Below, in pieces: positions 39,701 through 48,000 of a DNA stretch of 64,000 nt. Made by a program: the position numbers and the translations under genes. The notes beneath the pieces were generated by a model. The model saw only the letters and a list, made by a program, of their open reading frames with translations, did no database searches and was not told where the DNA came from. Numbering within the stretch: position 1 is the first letter of the stretch; each line of letters starts with the position of its first letter. The stretch is from assembly GCF_028453695.1 (NCBI RefSeq), contig NC_135775.1, positions 14,976,545-15,040,544 on the forward strand, read 5' to 3'. Origin of the DNA: Augochlora pura. Lineage: Eukaryota > Arthropoda > Insecta > Hymenoptera > Halictidae.

Positions 39701-39921
39701 CGATCGCGACGAAATTCAGCGCGCAGAGGGACGCTGGCAAGAGGAGGAGGACCAAAATGACGCTGGAGGACGAGGAAGAACTGGTCGAGCTGGAAAAGCA
39801 GCGAAAATGGCAGGAACTGAAGACGAAGGTGAAAGAGTTCGATCGGAAGCGGGACTCCAGGGGGACCTACCCTAGGATATCCGCTGCGCGGAGGACATCC
39901 AAAATGGAAGACACACCGTGA
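15498..39921 (+). CDS. DNAI2: Axonemal dynein intermediate chain 2 (DNAI2/IC2 family), gene A, ten coding exons
   Basis: Coding join 15498-15701, 17175-17336, 17448-17548, 20973-21133, 23888-24065, 26231-26659, 27966-28248, 29448-29735, 33949-34342, 39308-39921. All nine introns are GT-AG, every exon junction keeps phase, and the result is 937 residues ending in TGA. DNAI2 pairs with DNAI1 at the base of the outer dynein arm and docks it on the axoneme. Family marks seen: FGKQCIFE (about 21-28) then WPNPE; HVEGGWPKEINP in exon 2; LSWSPDG before the first WD40 blade; WDIR-type blade ends at about 207, 250 and 298; NPFVPKNFLSIGDWSAKIWS in exon 6; and the post-WD helix FERVLDNRLKEIR in exon 8. 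Vertebrate DNAI2 is about 600 residues. Here a Lys-rich segment (about 542-580), an acidic run (about 653-660) and a basic, helical last exon add roughly 330. A second paralogue starts at 60840. Expected expression in sperm and chordotonal cilia is inference. Confidence 0.9.
17175..17336 (+). CDS. DNAI2: DNAI2 gene A, exon 2 (residues 69-122)
   Basis: Acceptor ttccag, donor gtgagc, 54 codons in phase 0. Carries HVEGGWPKEINP, the most diagnostic short motif of the family, and a following RFIRRVEKDPSY segment. Confidence 0.92.
17448..17548 (+). CDS. DNAI2: DNAI2 gene A, exon 3 (residues 123-156)
   Basis: Acceptor tgtag, donor gtgcgt, ends in phase 2. Encodes MMEYHVCQNNAVNIHQNFF, matching the family segment in which Cys-x-x-x-Asn-Ala-hydrophobic precedes an acidic loop. 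The preceding intron is only 111 bp. Confidence 0.9.
18045..18207. repeat. Inverted-repeat (hairpin) element in intron 3
   Basis: CTAAAAGGTTATGTAACAAA at 18045 is the reverse complement of the TTTGTTACATAACCTTTTAG ending at 18207. The pairing continues inward through CATAAAT and TAAGAATTTATG/CATAAATTCTTA with an AT-rich loop. MITE-like, family unknown. Confidence 0.65.
18391..18971. mobile_element. Long-terminal-inverted-repeat element in intron 3
   Basis: The left end (GATGTGTTCCATTTGAAGTA then GCACTCAATTATTTCC) is matched in reverse complement at the right end (GATAATTGAGTGCATCACTT then TAAATGGGACACCATGATG). The arms are about 50-60 bp and the element about 580 bp with no open frame. The GTGTTCC/GGGACAC termini resemble common insect non-autonomous DNA elements; superfamily not assigned. 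Confidence 0.6.
20169..20472. mobile_element. MITE-like element with TTAA ends and perfect 23-bp terminal repeats
   Basis: TTAACCCTTTCGGTACGAGT at the left and ACTCGTACCGAAAGGGTTAA at the right are exact inverse copies (the match extends to about 23 bp), flanked by TTAA on both sides. Inside the right half TATCCGGCACTCG and TATCCAGCACTCG form a direct sub-repeat. No transposase. piggyBac-type origin is inferred from the TTAA and CCC ends. Lies in intron 3. Confidence 0.75.
20973..21133 (+). CDS. DNAI2: DNAI2 gene A, exon 4 (first WD40 blade)
   Basis: Strong pyrimidine tract and cacacag acceptor; donor gtacgc; phase 2 in, phase 1 out. Encodes YEDPQKFVRPIRSLSWSPDG and ends the blade with SYVWDI, as in the family. 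Confidence 0.92.
22055..22425. repeat. Perfect 371-bp palindrome with N-masked centre
   Basis: Bases 22055-22194 and 22286-22425 are exact reverse complements of each other (140 bp per arm), centred at 22240. The central 22195-22285 is a mix of A/T and N. The arms contain TGGAGATTTTGAACATAATC and its inverse. Either a very young hairpin element or a fold-back assembly artefact. Lies in intron 4. Confidence 0.85.
22740..23300. other. GC-rich island in intron 4
   Basis: Marked CpG enrichment inside an AT-rich intron, with overlapping short frames on both strands (up to 72 codons) and no domain. May be a regulatory element. Confidence 0.3.
23888..24065 (+). CDS. DNAI2: DNAI2 gene A, exon 5 (WD40 blade)
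   Basis: Acceptor tgtgcag, donor gtatcc after CATGG (phase 2). Encodes LSLQFNPRDISTLISGHMSG then CCWDIR. The donor departs from consensus beyond GTA, but it is the one that keeps phase with exon 6 and yields SHGYP, aligning with the family's SHRDP. Confidence 0.87.
24283..25035. repeat. Degenerate AT-rich repeat interrupted by an inverted-repeat element
   Basis: The unit GTGTATCA-n-CTAGTTTAAAAAATA-n-TAACTAT recurs at about 24310, 24905 and 24985, separated in the first interval by the element at 24344. Copies are imperfect, with spacing about 50-80 bp. Confidence 0.5.
24344..24905. mobile_element. Non-autonomous inverted-repeat element in intron 5
   Basis: The left end AGGGTGCTACACCTATTTTC...GAACTTTTGACGGTC pairs with the right end GACTATCAGAAGTGCTCGAA...GTTACGTGGAACACCCT. 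About 560 bp, AT-rich interior, no transposase frame. The AGGGTG...CACCCT termini are common among insect DNA transposons; superfamily unassigned. Confidence 0.6.
25050..25190. repeat. 28-29-bp minisatellite in intron 5
   Basis: Five successive units of the type ATAGTATATAGTATACCCTA followed by GTATATAC. The last three are nearly identical with period 28; the first two are 29 bp and more diverged. Confidence 0.75.
26231..26659 (+). CDS. DNAI2: DNAI2 gene A, exon 6 (WD40 blades)
   Basis: Acceptor atgcaaag, donor gtaaca, phase 2 in and out. The largest internal exon; holds TVMWWDIRFMNTP, NKFLVGLVNGLV and NPFVPKNFLSIGDWSAKIWS, all close to DNAI2. Confidence 0.93.
27966..28248 (+). CDS. DNAI2: DNAI2 gene A, exon 7 (last WD40 blades)
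   Basis: The acceptor at gaacag (27965) was preferred over the nearby gagcag because only it restores the frame (CG+T = Arg). Encodes LTGGCWSRSRGSIFFTTNKH and GSSNGSVYVLECLEG; donor gtgagt, phase 0. Confidence 0.88.
29448..29735 (+). CDS. DNAI2: DNAI2 gene A, exon 8 (post-WD helix and Lys-rich segment)
   Basis: Acceptor tccacag, donor gtgagt, 96 codons. FERVLDNRLKEIRLYR aligns with the family helix that follows the propeller. A Lys/Glu-rich stretch follows, then IEAQKRYFEIIEA, equivalent to the vertebrate FFDII segment near its C-terminus. Confidence 0.88.
29909..30692. mobile_element. Long inverted-repeat element in intron 8 with a nested MITE
   Basis: The left arm (ATTAATATTCGGACACC..., AATCACTTGAATTTG, GGAATGACAAAATAAAATAG) is matched in reverse complement by the right arm (CTATTTTGTTTTGTCATTCC, GCAAGTGATTCAG, GATATTAATC). 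Arms are over 100 bp but diverged. A related left end is seen at about 61498. The element at 30132-30379 sits inside it. Confidence 0.6.
30132..30379. mobile_element. TTAA-flanked MITE-like element nested in a larger element
   Basis: TTAACTCATTGCACAACAA on the left and TTGTTCCAGTCCAAGGGGTTAA on the right are diverged inverted ends, 248 bp between outer TTAA sites. Confidence 0.45.
31146..31351. mobile_element. TTAA-flanked MITE-like element in intron 8
   Basis: TTAACCCTCG at the left and CGAGGGTTAA at the right are exact inverse 10-mers on a 206-bp element. Internal sequence has no open frame. Confidence 0.5.
32157..33370. repeat. Dispersed repeat, copy 1 (intron 8)
   Basis: Collinear with 43300-44610. 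Shared blocks in order: TTAACTTTAGATTT; CAGTAAAATAAATC; AAGATATCACAAT; TTTTTTCTTTCTCCTAATATTCA then TAATATTTGTTTCGT; and a terminal GGTAATTGGCTCC/AGTAATTGGCTCC with CTGTCCT/CTGCCCT. Copy 1 carries an internal duplication and insertion (32637-33145). Class unknown; no intact coding frame. Confidence 0.65.
32637..33145. repeat. 88-bp duplication with an inserted segment
   Basis: TTTCATCTATAAAATATATGG starts at 32637 and again at about 32724. The rest of the unit (ATACTAATTATTACATTTG to AAGGAGGCAGCAC) ends at 32722 and again at 33145. The second copy is split by about 325 bp (32749-33073) that includes GTGGAAATCGGTTCGTGCGT and GGAGTTATAGCGTCAGGAAG, a GC-richer block unlike its surroundings and probably a separate transposable-element fragment. 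Confidence 0.65.
33949..34342 (+). CDS. DNAI2: DNAI2 gene A, exon 9 (lineage-specific tail)
   Basis: Acceptor accgcag, donor gtaaga, phase 0 in and 1 out. Begins EVMFEYTDDQQLKLHFF, has an acidic run SEEEEEDD, then basic and Cys-containing sequence (PMEVCKPEICCKDVM). No counterpart in vertebrate DNAI2 that I can place. Inclusion rests on phase agreement and codon character. Confidence 0.75.
35125..35340. repeat. Diverged 71-77-bp tandem repeat in intron 9
   Basis: AATGTAGAGAAAAAGAACCA (35125), AAAGTAGAATTTTTTAAAAA (35196) and AATGTAGGATCTTTAAAAAA (35273) start three units. Each is followed by a GGC/GGT-n-GACA/GAAACATT block and ATTTAAAATT in the first two. Confidence 0.5.
36005..36034. repeat. 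(GAC)10 microsatellite
   Basis: Ten uninterrupted trinucleotide units in intron 9 of the dynein gene, in a GC-rich patch. Confidence 0.9.
39308..39921 (+). CDS. DNAI2: DNAI2 gene A, terminal exon 10 (lineage-specific tail)
   Basis: Acceptor cgttccag; AG completes a Glu codon begun by the last G of exon 9. 203 residues to TGA at 39919-39921. Charged and helical in character (ELRRKILKQRLLPPNVLK, EELVELEKQRKWQELKTK), with two Lys/Arg clusters. Possible coiled coil near the end. Not recognised as a known domain. Confidence 0.78.
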
Positions 39922-40104
39922 GGTTAATTAGGTGAACGAGCTTGGAGCGTCTAGGTTGGAACTGCTGCGGAAACTGTGTTACCGAAATTCTAGGAGGATT
40001 CTTGGATTGCGTTCGTAAGGTGTGCAAAATTGCTTTGGTTCCTTTTGGGTGTCGTGGGATCGTAAGGTTAGTAGTGGTAAACTATGGAATCTTGTGCGTT
40101 TGTG
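39922..40104 (+). other. Start of 3' region of DNAI2 gene A
   Basis: Sequence directly after the TGA stop. No AATAAA signal is seen in the first 1 kb, so the polyadenylation site cannot be placed. Confidence 0.3.
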
Positions 40105-40610
40105 CAAATTTTAGTGCATTTACACAACGACGTGTTTACAGATTTAAAGTATTTCTACAGAGTTTGATGCAATTATCGATATTTTCATGCATTTTACATA
40201 CATTTGATTGCATTTTTAGAGATTTTGATGCATTTATTTAGAACTGCATGCATTCATTTTCTTGCATTATTGTAAATTCTGATACATTTAACTTGGATCA
40301 ATTCATATATTAATAATTTTTATCAATTATATAACTTTCGTTATATTTATATAAATTATGTTGCATCTATAAAAATTTACATCCTTTTTTACAGTTTTTG
40401 ATCCAGTTCTATAGATTTCGATGCACTTCTTTAGATTTTATACATGTTTAACGCATTTAACCACAATTTAATTCGTCTATGCATTTATAAAAACATTAAT
40501 TCCCTTATGCAGATTTGATGCAGTCGTATATCACAAATTTTGATGCATGGCACATATATAGATTTTAATGCATTTATGCAGATTTCGATGCGCGAGTTAG
40601 CAAATATTTG
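40105..40610. repeat. Degenerate short-period repeat (GATTTTGATGCATTTAT-like)
   Basis: GATTT(T/C)GATGCA or close variants recur about a dozen times (for example near 40160, 40215, 40418, 40512, 40540, 40560, 40580), linked by TTTAT or CATTTA pieces with spacing about 20-30 bp. An old decayed minisatellite just downstream of the dynein stop codon. Confidence 0.6.
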
Positions 40611-40895
40611 GAAATATGCGTTATGGTATTTTAATTATAATACTTCGTGTTTCAATAGCTTCCATAAATGAAAAATCTCCTCACAATATTTTCAAATTCC
40701 CCTTAAGTCTTTGTTAATTTGTATATTACACATTCACTGCATTATTGCATCACGCATCTGAATGAAAAATAAGAATCCTTCGCATGAAATGCAAGAAACA
40801 GGTGTTAGATACAAGTCCTTTTCTTCCTTTAACGATCTTAATCAGCCGAAAGTTTTACATTATTGTTCTTAGATTCGTTTAATCTGTCTGCTGTC

Positions 40896-41139
40896 TTAAC
40901 GCGTTCAGCGCCGACAATCAGCCATTAAAATACCCGCATAGTTAAAACAATTTAATTAACTGAAACGAAACTAGAAAATTAATATTTATTATAAGGGGTT
41001 GGCATTAGAACTCTTTCGCATGCAAAACATTCTAATCAAATTCAGTTTGTTCAAATATATTGCAGTAAAAATGAATTTTCAAAATTGGTTAGAAATTAAT
41101 ATCACCCATATTTGACTGACGCCGCGCTTAACGTGTTAA
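40896..41139. mobile_element. TTAA-flanked MITE-like element
   Basis: TTAACGCGTTCAGCGCCGAC at the left faces GACGCCGCGCTTAACGTGTTAA at the right, in inverse orientation with one small length difference. The element is 244 bp including outer TTAA; AT-rich core without a frame. Confidence 0.55.
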
Positions 41140-41406
41140 GGCAATTTAAATTGCACCGATTTATATTTGCCATAAACGCACAAAATTCGCAGTCTACTCC
41201 GTTATTTTGTATTCTGATACGTGAAGTCGTTTATCTCTTCCCTCCGTCTAAAACTTTATCTGTCAACTTCCTGTCAACTTCCGTCAAAAACAAGCAAAAT
41301 CTACAGTTTTGCCCGAGCAACCTTCGATTCTACAAATAAAAAAGCTCGGCCACAAATCAAGAAGTTTGGCAAGCAATTCCTAAGGAGGAGTTAATCTACC
41401 CTCTAA

Positions 41407-43050
41407 ATGGCGGGATTGGACATCGACCGGGTCCAGTTGAATGCTCAAAATGTCAGCGTAAATCATCGGATGATCGCCGTGGAGCCGGCGTCGTTGACCG
41501 GACATTCTATTTTCTTGTCCGCAGCATTTCAACGGAGTCCCGGGATACTTTCGCAAAGTTATCCGTGGAACTCGCAGAATTCAGAGTATCTTCGGGAAGA
41601 ATCGCGTTCTACGGGCCCCGACGGTTCATCAGCGACCCCAAAATACGCGAGAACGGGACATTCACTATGCGAAGTGTCTCTTCGGGGGCAGACTATTCGG
41701 CTCGAGTGTGTCGGAATACGTCGCGTTGGAGCTCGATGGTAGCAAATTGTTGACTTGAGGAAATAGGCTATTAGAACCGGTTACCGCTGGGTAATCAATT
41801 GTTGTGCCTTTCGTTTTCTTTCCGGCACAATTTACTTTATATTGACAGACAGACTGATTTGATAAATATAAATGTAAAGAGTACGTAGAATTCCGCGGGA
41901 AATATTTAAGGATGTATGTACGTCTTCTCTTTCAATGTTCAAAGAAGATGCTTTAATGTTCCAACAACGATCGAAGCAGTAGATTGAAACAAATGTGTAT
42001 ATTTTGTATGTGCATATTTCAGACAAGTGTCGCAAACAAGATTTCAACAACGAATAATGATATTCAAATGGCAAAGGCGAGATTCTGATGTCGACATTAC
42101 CGTTTTTGACGTCAGACTGCCAAGTTCCCATCTTTTCAGTCCTTATAGCTTATCTCTAATTGGTAGGCCCTGTGCCTTACTGTTTAGTAAATTTTGGTGG
42201 AGGATTTTTCATCTCCACGTCTCAGCGGATCGACAATGTAACGAACAATGACTTCTGTTGTGCCTCATGAAAATACAGGAAATAAACTGTTGAGCCCTTT
42301 GCGTTTTGTGGCAAGATAGGCCACGTCAAATGCCAATGAGAGTGGCACAACCACTATGCTTCCCCAAGAAAGTCAGCTGATATCCTTGCACGATATCCAG
42401 ATAAAAGACGAATCAAATTTCCAAAAAATCATTAAAAACACCCCCACAAATGACATCGTCCAAATCGTCTGCAGCCTTAAACTCGAATCGTAAAACAAGA
42501 CGACTCGACCAGATACGCGTCGCGACAATAAAGTTAATAATTCTGCCCAAACAACAAATCGAAAGCACACCAATCGATCAACCCATAGTAACCGGCACCA
42601 CTATCCGAGTAACAATCCGATAGACGTAAAATATTCGTCTTGACGGTTTCTACAGAAGGATCCCGAGACACTCGGATCTGAACGATCCACTCGGCAGGCG
42701 AACCACCAATTATCTAATCGGTTTCTGTATCGCCGCGGGACAAGTATCGCCGGGACTCAGCGCGGGTCTTTTCAAATGAAAGCTTTCCTTAGGCATTCGA
42801 GATATGTTGCGGAGGCCCAGGAATCGCGGGGAAGACAAACAATCTCTTGGAAAAGTTCCGCGAGCCGAAGAAACTGGAGAAGCTCGGTCAAGACTCTTCT
42901 ATCGTCAGCCAGGAAGTTTGCTCGCCGATATTACGCATTCGTGATACGAAACCGTCGAGAACCCTGGAATACTGGTAATGGGGATCAAAAACAAACCAGG
43001 ACGACATCGATGCCGTGCATAAAGGGAACACGGCCATCTGGGATGTCGAG
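41407..43050 (+). other. Coding-like island with candidate exons, unidentified
   Basis: Two stretches look like exons. 41525-41738 follows a pyrimidine-rich tgtccgcag acceptor and reads ISTESRDTFAKLSVELAEFR... to a gtagca donor. 42793-42974 follows ctttccttag and reads AFEICCGGPGIAGKTNNLLE..., containing a Walker-A-like GPGIAGKT (42814-42837). A TAA lies just past 42975 (possible donor gtaatg), and NTAIWDVE follows before gtacgc (43051). Between them stop codons interrupt all frames, and a fragment resembling a zinc knuckle (CGKIGHVKCQ) occurs near 42315. Phases do not join into one model. It may be a decayed gene, retroelement remnants, or an incomplete real gene adjoining the assembly gap. 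Confidence 0.25.
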
Positions 43051-43150
43051 GTACGCATCTTTTCAGCTGTTATGTTAATTAGGATGCTGATCTGTCGTAA
43101 CTTCGTCCGGCAAAGTGTTAGTTGATAGGGATCGTTCTTTGCTGTATAAT

Positions 43151-43195
43151 ATAGAATATAGAATATAGAATATAGAATATAGAATATAGAATATA
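43151..43195. repeat. (ATAGAAT)n satellite running into an assembly gap
   Basis: Six perfect 7-bp units abut the N run. The true array length is unknown because it is cut by the gap. Confidence 0.85.
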
Positions 43196-43295
43196 NNNNN
43201 NNNNNNNNNNNNNNNNNNNNNNNNNNNNNNNNNNNNNNNNNNNNNNNNNNNNNNNNNNNNNNNNNNNNNNNNNNNNNNNNNNNNNNNNNNNNNNN
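43196..43295. other. Assembly gap of exactly 100 N
   Basis: A fixed-size scaffold gap between a 7-bp satellite and a dispersed repeat copy; the real distance is unknown. Confidence 0.97.
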
Positions 43296-44610
43296 ATTAG
43301 TGCAGTGGAGCCAGTTACTGTGGGTTAGGCAATCACTGCGCCTTTGATTTTTTCTCGAGCATAATTAACTTTAGATTTCTCGAATAAGACACATTACATT
43401 TCTTATTTCAACTTAATTTATTATTTGTTTGTTAAAATTAGACACGAAGTTCTTATATTAGTAGGACAATCAATTATATTTTTTTATATTGAATTCCCGA
43501 AATTTTCTGCAAAACTCTTACTAACGCACTACGGATGTTGTCTATTAATGAAAAAAAATGATAATTTTTAAATCATTTAAATGATTAATGAATAAGAGAG
43601 TGAACTTACTGTATACCGCAATCTACTTGTGCAAATGCTTAAGAAAATACTGAATAAATAAAGATTAACAGTCAGTAAAATAAATCTTTTTAGATAAAGA
43701 TATCACAATATTAATTACATTTATTTATTTTTGTTTTTAGTTTCAATTTCAGTAGCTTCTTTATAGTAACTATAACCCATTTTTCAGTCGATGCGTTAAT
43801 TACTATGCTTTTTAGCAGAGGATGGACTTACGTAACCTGAAATTATCCTTTGTCACATTTTTAACGGGAAAATGCATTGCAACATAAAATACATAAAAGT
43901 TTCAAATCTATTCGATTAAGATTCGAGTGTACTTAAAGTACTCTTTCTTTTCGCCAAAGTACTTAAAGAGGATTCGAACGTATCTCGTAGAGGTTCGAGT
44001 GTACTTAAGAGTACTGTCTGCTTTTGATAAAGTTCTTATAAAAGGTTTGACCCTAGCTCGTAGAAGTTCAAGTATATTTGAAACATACTAAATCCCATCT
44101 CTTATTATGGTATTACATTCTTTCTTCAGAAAATAAAATTTATTAAACGATGTCAAATATTATTTTATTCAAAGAATGTTTCCCCGGGCTTACACCAAAT
44201 GTCCGGGGGTATTTAAAATATTATCGCTTATTGCGGACGCTAAATAAAATATATAAATAATAGAAGCATGAAGATAAAACAACAGAAAATGAAAGTATAG
44301 GCAATGCACACACAAATATTACATTTTTAATATGCTCAGTTACTATAGCTCGTATCAAGAAAAGAGTATAGCAAGCGATCTTCATAGGCCATAGACATAC
44401 AACAATTAGGTTCAAAACATTTTTTTCTTTCTCCTAATATTCACACATGTAATATTTGTTTCGTAAGAAATTTTATATCGATGAAAGAAGCTTTGAAATT
44501 CGATTTTAAGTTCTCAAGAAATATTAATTAAATTGCCAAAGTTGTTTCTGTTTGTGAAATCTTTGAAATCGGTTAACAAGGTACAGTAATTGGCTCCTCT
44601 GCCCTGTTTG
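43296..44610. repeat. Dispersed repeat, copy 2
   Basis: Collinear with 32157-33370 (see that entry for shared blocks). It starts right at the gap edge and lacks the 325-bp insertion of copy 1. It carries its own 72-bp tandem block at 43920-44090. Confidence 0.65.
43920..44090. repeat. 72-73-bp tandem repeat inside dispersed repeat copy 2
   Basis: GATTCGAGTGTACTTAA (43920), GGTTCGAGTGTACTTAA (43992) and AGTTCAAGTATATTTGA (44065) begin successive units. CTCGTAGAG/CTCGTAGAA closes the first two. Confidence 0.65.
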
Positions 44611-45031
44611 CAGCTTTTTGGATCTTCGAAAAATTTGTCTTTTAAAAAACAGAATGCTGTGTAGCACTTTGAAATTTTTCAAGGCTGTTTCACACACCGT
44701 TCCTTACTTAAAAACCTGCAAAATTTCTGGTGACGTAATCAGGACCGCGGCTCGCATTTTCCGGCGGCTAATCATCTTCGCGCACGACTTTATACGAAAG
44801 TGCATGTTGCACTACGTGCACTCACAACAGCTGATGTTATCCGACTTTTCGTAAAAGTTCGGCGCTGTCGGCGGTGTTCTCGCGGATATTCGTTCGTCAT
44901 CCTGGTCTCGCGTAGACAGCATGAAATTCTGCTTAAAAACAGGTGGTTCGTGTGCGCGGCCGGGTGAGCACTGACGAGGAATTTATTGGACAAAAGAAGC
45001 AAACGCACGTGGCAAGGGAGAGAGACAGAAA

Positions 45032-45062
<31 letters not shown>

Positions 45063-45063
45063 A

Positions 45064-45104
<41 letters not shown>

Positions 45105-45540
45105 ACTGCGAATGTTCCAAGTTTACCGCTTGTCCTTCAAGACTTCGACGGCTCTCGCGCAGCTTTCCATTTATTGCCGGAGTTTAAGCGGCCGCTCTTG
45201 CCAACTTGCGCGGACATTATGCCGGAAAACATGGAAGATAATCCGACTGGAATTTAACTGGATGGATGACGAACTTGTGACGACCGCAACGAAAACTTTT
45301 TGCCGCTCCTGTGCTCACTGGGGCGCAGTTCCGTGGTCACATTACAACGAAGAAAACGTCGACGACTATTTAACGAGCCTGACTACTGCTCGAAGAGCGC
45401 GACTTTTTGAATTTTCCCCGAGAACACTGTTGCGCGCGATGAACTCCAAACACGTGGACTTATTGATACGTAATTCCGAAAGACTCAGTAATTTTTTGAA
45501 GCAGGAACATCGAACTTGTCAGAAATGATTAAATATTTAA
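44611..45540. other. GC-richer intergenic region with GA microsatellite
   Basis: Open frames of up to 180 codons cross the GA tract (45017-45102), but their Arg/Glu-rich part is only the read-through of the repeat and the rest has no domain. No gene called. Confidence 0.4.
45017..45102. repeat. (GA)n microsatellite, imperfect
   Basis: About 85 bp of GAGAGA with AAAG and CAG interruptions. Confidence 0.9.
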
Positions 45541-45748
45541 TCTCTTTAGGGATACCGACACATATGCGTACACTTAATTTTCTTAAAATTATGATTAATT
45601 CTAGTGCAAAGAAAATGAGAATCAGTAGAAAATTCGCTAAAGAATTCCTCAGCAATTCCGAAAAATCAAATGAGATGGATGATAAATAAAAAAGAAACAA
45701 TTAAACAGATAGTTTCCTACTATAAAAATTCATCCCTAAAGAGGTTAA
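45536..45748. repeat. Possible small inverted-repeat element
   Basis: TTTAATCTCTTTAGGGAT near 45536 is the near-inverse of ATCCCTAAAGAGGTTAA near 45732. About 210 bp, AT-rich, non-coding. Confidence 0.45.
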
Positions 45749-48000
45749 TGAAACGCCTTGAAATGTTTCTGTAACAGAGTAACATTCTGGAAATTTCAAA
45801 AAATTATAAATTGGTTTCGATTATTCAACAAAGGGATCGGCCGTTTTCAATTTTAAGGCTAGGACTTCGTATTAATTTTATTCTTCGCAAAGTTTCAGAT
45901 AAATTGGCAATATTAAATTAACAGCGTTAGGGATGCTTCGTTTGAAGTTGTCGAAATTCAGAGTTTGCGAATTAAAAAGCCCTCGAAACGTTACAGGTCA
46001 CGTGCTTGCTATAAAGACAGAAGAATTCTACCCTTTGGGAGCGGGTCTGCAGTTTGCGAGTTTCTCCGCCAGTTCATGAATTTGCTATTGCTACGTGGAA
46101 GAGAGCATGATACTGGCTGCGCCGGTGCAAGATAAGAAAGGTAACCGCAGCGATAATATAATGAAATGACCTAATACTTTTATAACAATTCTGCTAACTG
46201 TTACAGATGAGACTGTCAGCGGAGTCGCCCGCGTTAATTGGACGAAACATGTAAAAGAATCGAATACTTTTTACGACAATTTTATACAACGATAGAGGTA
46301 TGCATCCCTTTAGGGTTTATTAATCAATTGCGAATGGTTCGATTAACGTTTGCACATAAATGGAATCCGAATGCATTGTTCGCAGCTTCTCGACGATAAC
46401 CTAAGTGCCTATTAAGCTAGATTACTCCCAGAACAAGGGGAATCGATGCACTTAATACCCAATACGGCACAGCACTTAATACGAGAACATCTTTAATCAA
46501 CTATACACCGAATCGATTTTACTTCTTAACTCTATTGATAACGTTTTTATAATATCTAACTCTAAATGCACTCACTTAATGCTAATTAATATTAATTATG
46601 TGTAATATTTGAATGTGAGGTTTTAATGATTTACTGTAGCTTTTGATAACGTAGACAAAAAATTTTGTAACGCTTTAGATTGTAATAAACCTCATTTTCT
46701 GAACATACTTTGATATTTGATCTTGTTTGTGACTGAAACTAAGCATCGTGAATGATTCAATTCATATCTGTCGGAGAACAGGTTAAAATACGATCGTTTA
46801 ACACGAGAAATACCGGAATAATGTATTTAGGTCTACTGGAAAATTCCGTCTGCGAAGTGAAAAAATATAATCAATTTTATGTACATTTAATTACATTTAT
46901 TTTACAATTTAATTTCGTTACCTATTATCTCTAGCCAGCGTGATGGCAATTTGTAAATAACATTTCTAAAACATATATGTCTCAAATGAACATATGCATA
47001 CGTATTAAACCTCGATATGACACTGTCCGATAGAACTTTCCGGCAGATATAATATATTGTTTCATAACAATGTGAATTCTATTTGATTTACTTAAACTTC
47101 GTGCAATTTCTGTTATCACTATAATTTACATATAGTATGAAATCATCAGAAACTGATTTGGTAGTTCTACTGCTAATATCATTAGACAACTACAAACCAT
47201 GACATTAGGTATTTTATCAGAAGCGTTGGTAAAGAATTAATTAAACAATGAAAATTATTCCATCGAAATGCTACAATTTAAATATAAAAGTCTTGCTAAT
47301 TTTAAATTGTAAATATATTGAATGAATAAGGCACGGAAGTGTTCGAAGACTCTTTAAAATGGAATAACTTTTTTGGAATACGTATAATATAATATATAAT
47401 CGTCATGGGATGTTAGAGGAATTTTTATTCCAGATAATTGCTAAAATGCTGTATTAAAGACTTGCAATTTGTTCGCATAATAAAAGAATTAAACAATTAG
47501 GCATTTTAAAAATTTTTGTTGCAGGCTTAAATAAAGAAGTTGAAAAAACATAATTTTCTAATTCTTCTATCATGCCAACAAATTGCAATTTTTCAAAATA
47601 ATTTCTTAACCATTGTCTACCTAAAAAGTTCAATTATAAAAAGTTGTTCCGTTTTGAAAGATGTACGTATACTTTCTACATCCTATTACTATAGCTAAAT
47701 ATTTATTGCTAAAGTATAGCTCTTACATATCTTTTTCTGCGAATTACAATTCCTGCAAAAATTCAAATAAAAGATGCATCTGTAAATTAGACGACCACAG
47801 GGATCAAATAAATGTGAAAAATAGATTGTCCGACTGAAAGCAAACGTCACCAGTGCACAAAGATCTACAGTCGAAACACGATTGATCCACGCAAGAAATT
47901 AAAATGGTTTCGCTCAATCGCGCCGACACGCCTAACACAATCCCTAACACTGTTCATCCATAAACACTGTGATTCGTGTCTCGCGATTGCGCTTGAAATC
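45541..48000. other. AT-rich intergenic DNA
   Basis: No supportable gene, only frames of 78 codons or fewer without domains. The strings ATTCATCCCTAAAGAGGTTAA (45728) and TTTAATCTCTTTAGGGAT (45536) form a short inverted pair, possibly the ends of a 210-bp element. Confidence 0.4.

Noticed and set aside
42285..42345. Zinc-knuckle-like CGKIGHVKCQ as evidence for a retroelement Gag
   Set aside because: The first Cys of the CxxC pair is missing, a stop follows at once, and no protease or reverse transcriptase motifs lie nearby. The adjacent GAGCCCTTTGCG also resembles a TTAA-MITE end.
44986..45528. A 180-codon plus-strand frame with an Arg/Glu repeat
   Set aside because: The charged part is the translated GA microsatellite. 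A second overlapping frame (44943-45257) reads through the same tract, and no domain is present in either.
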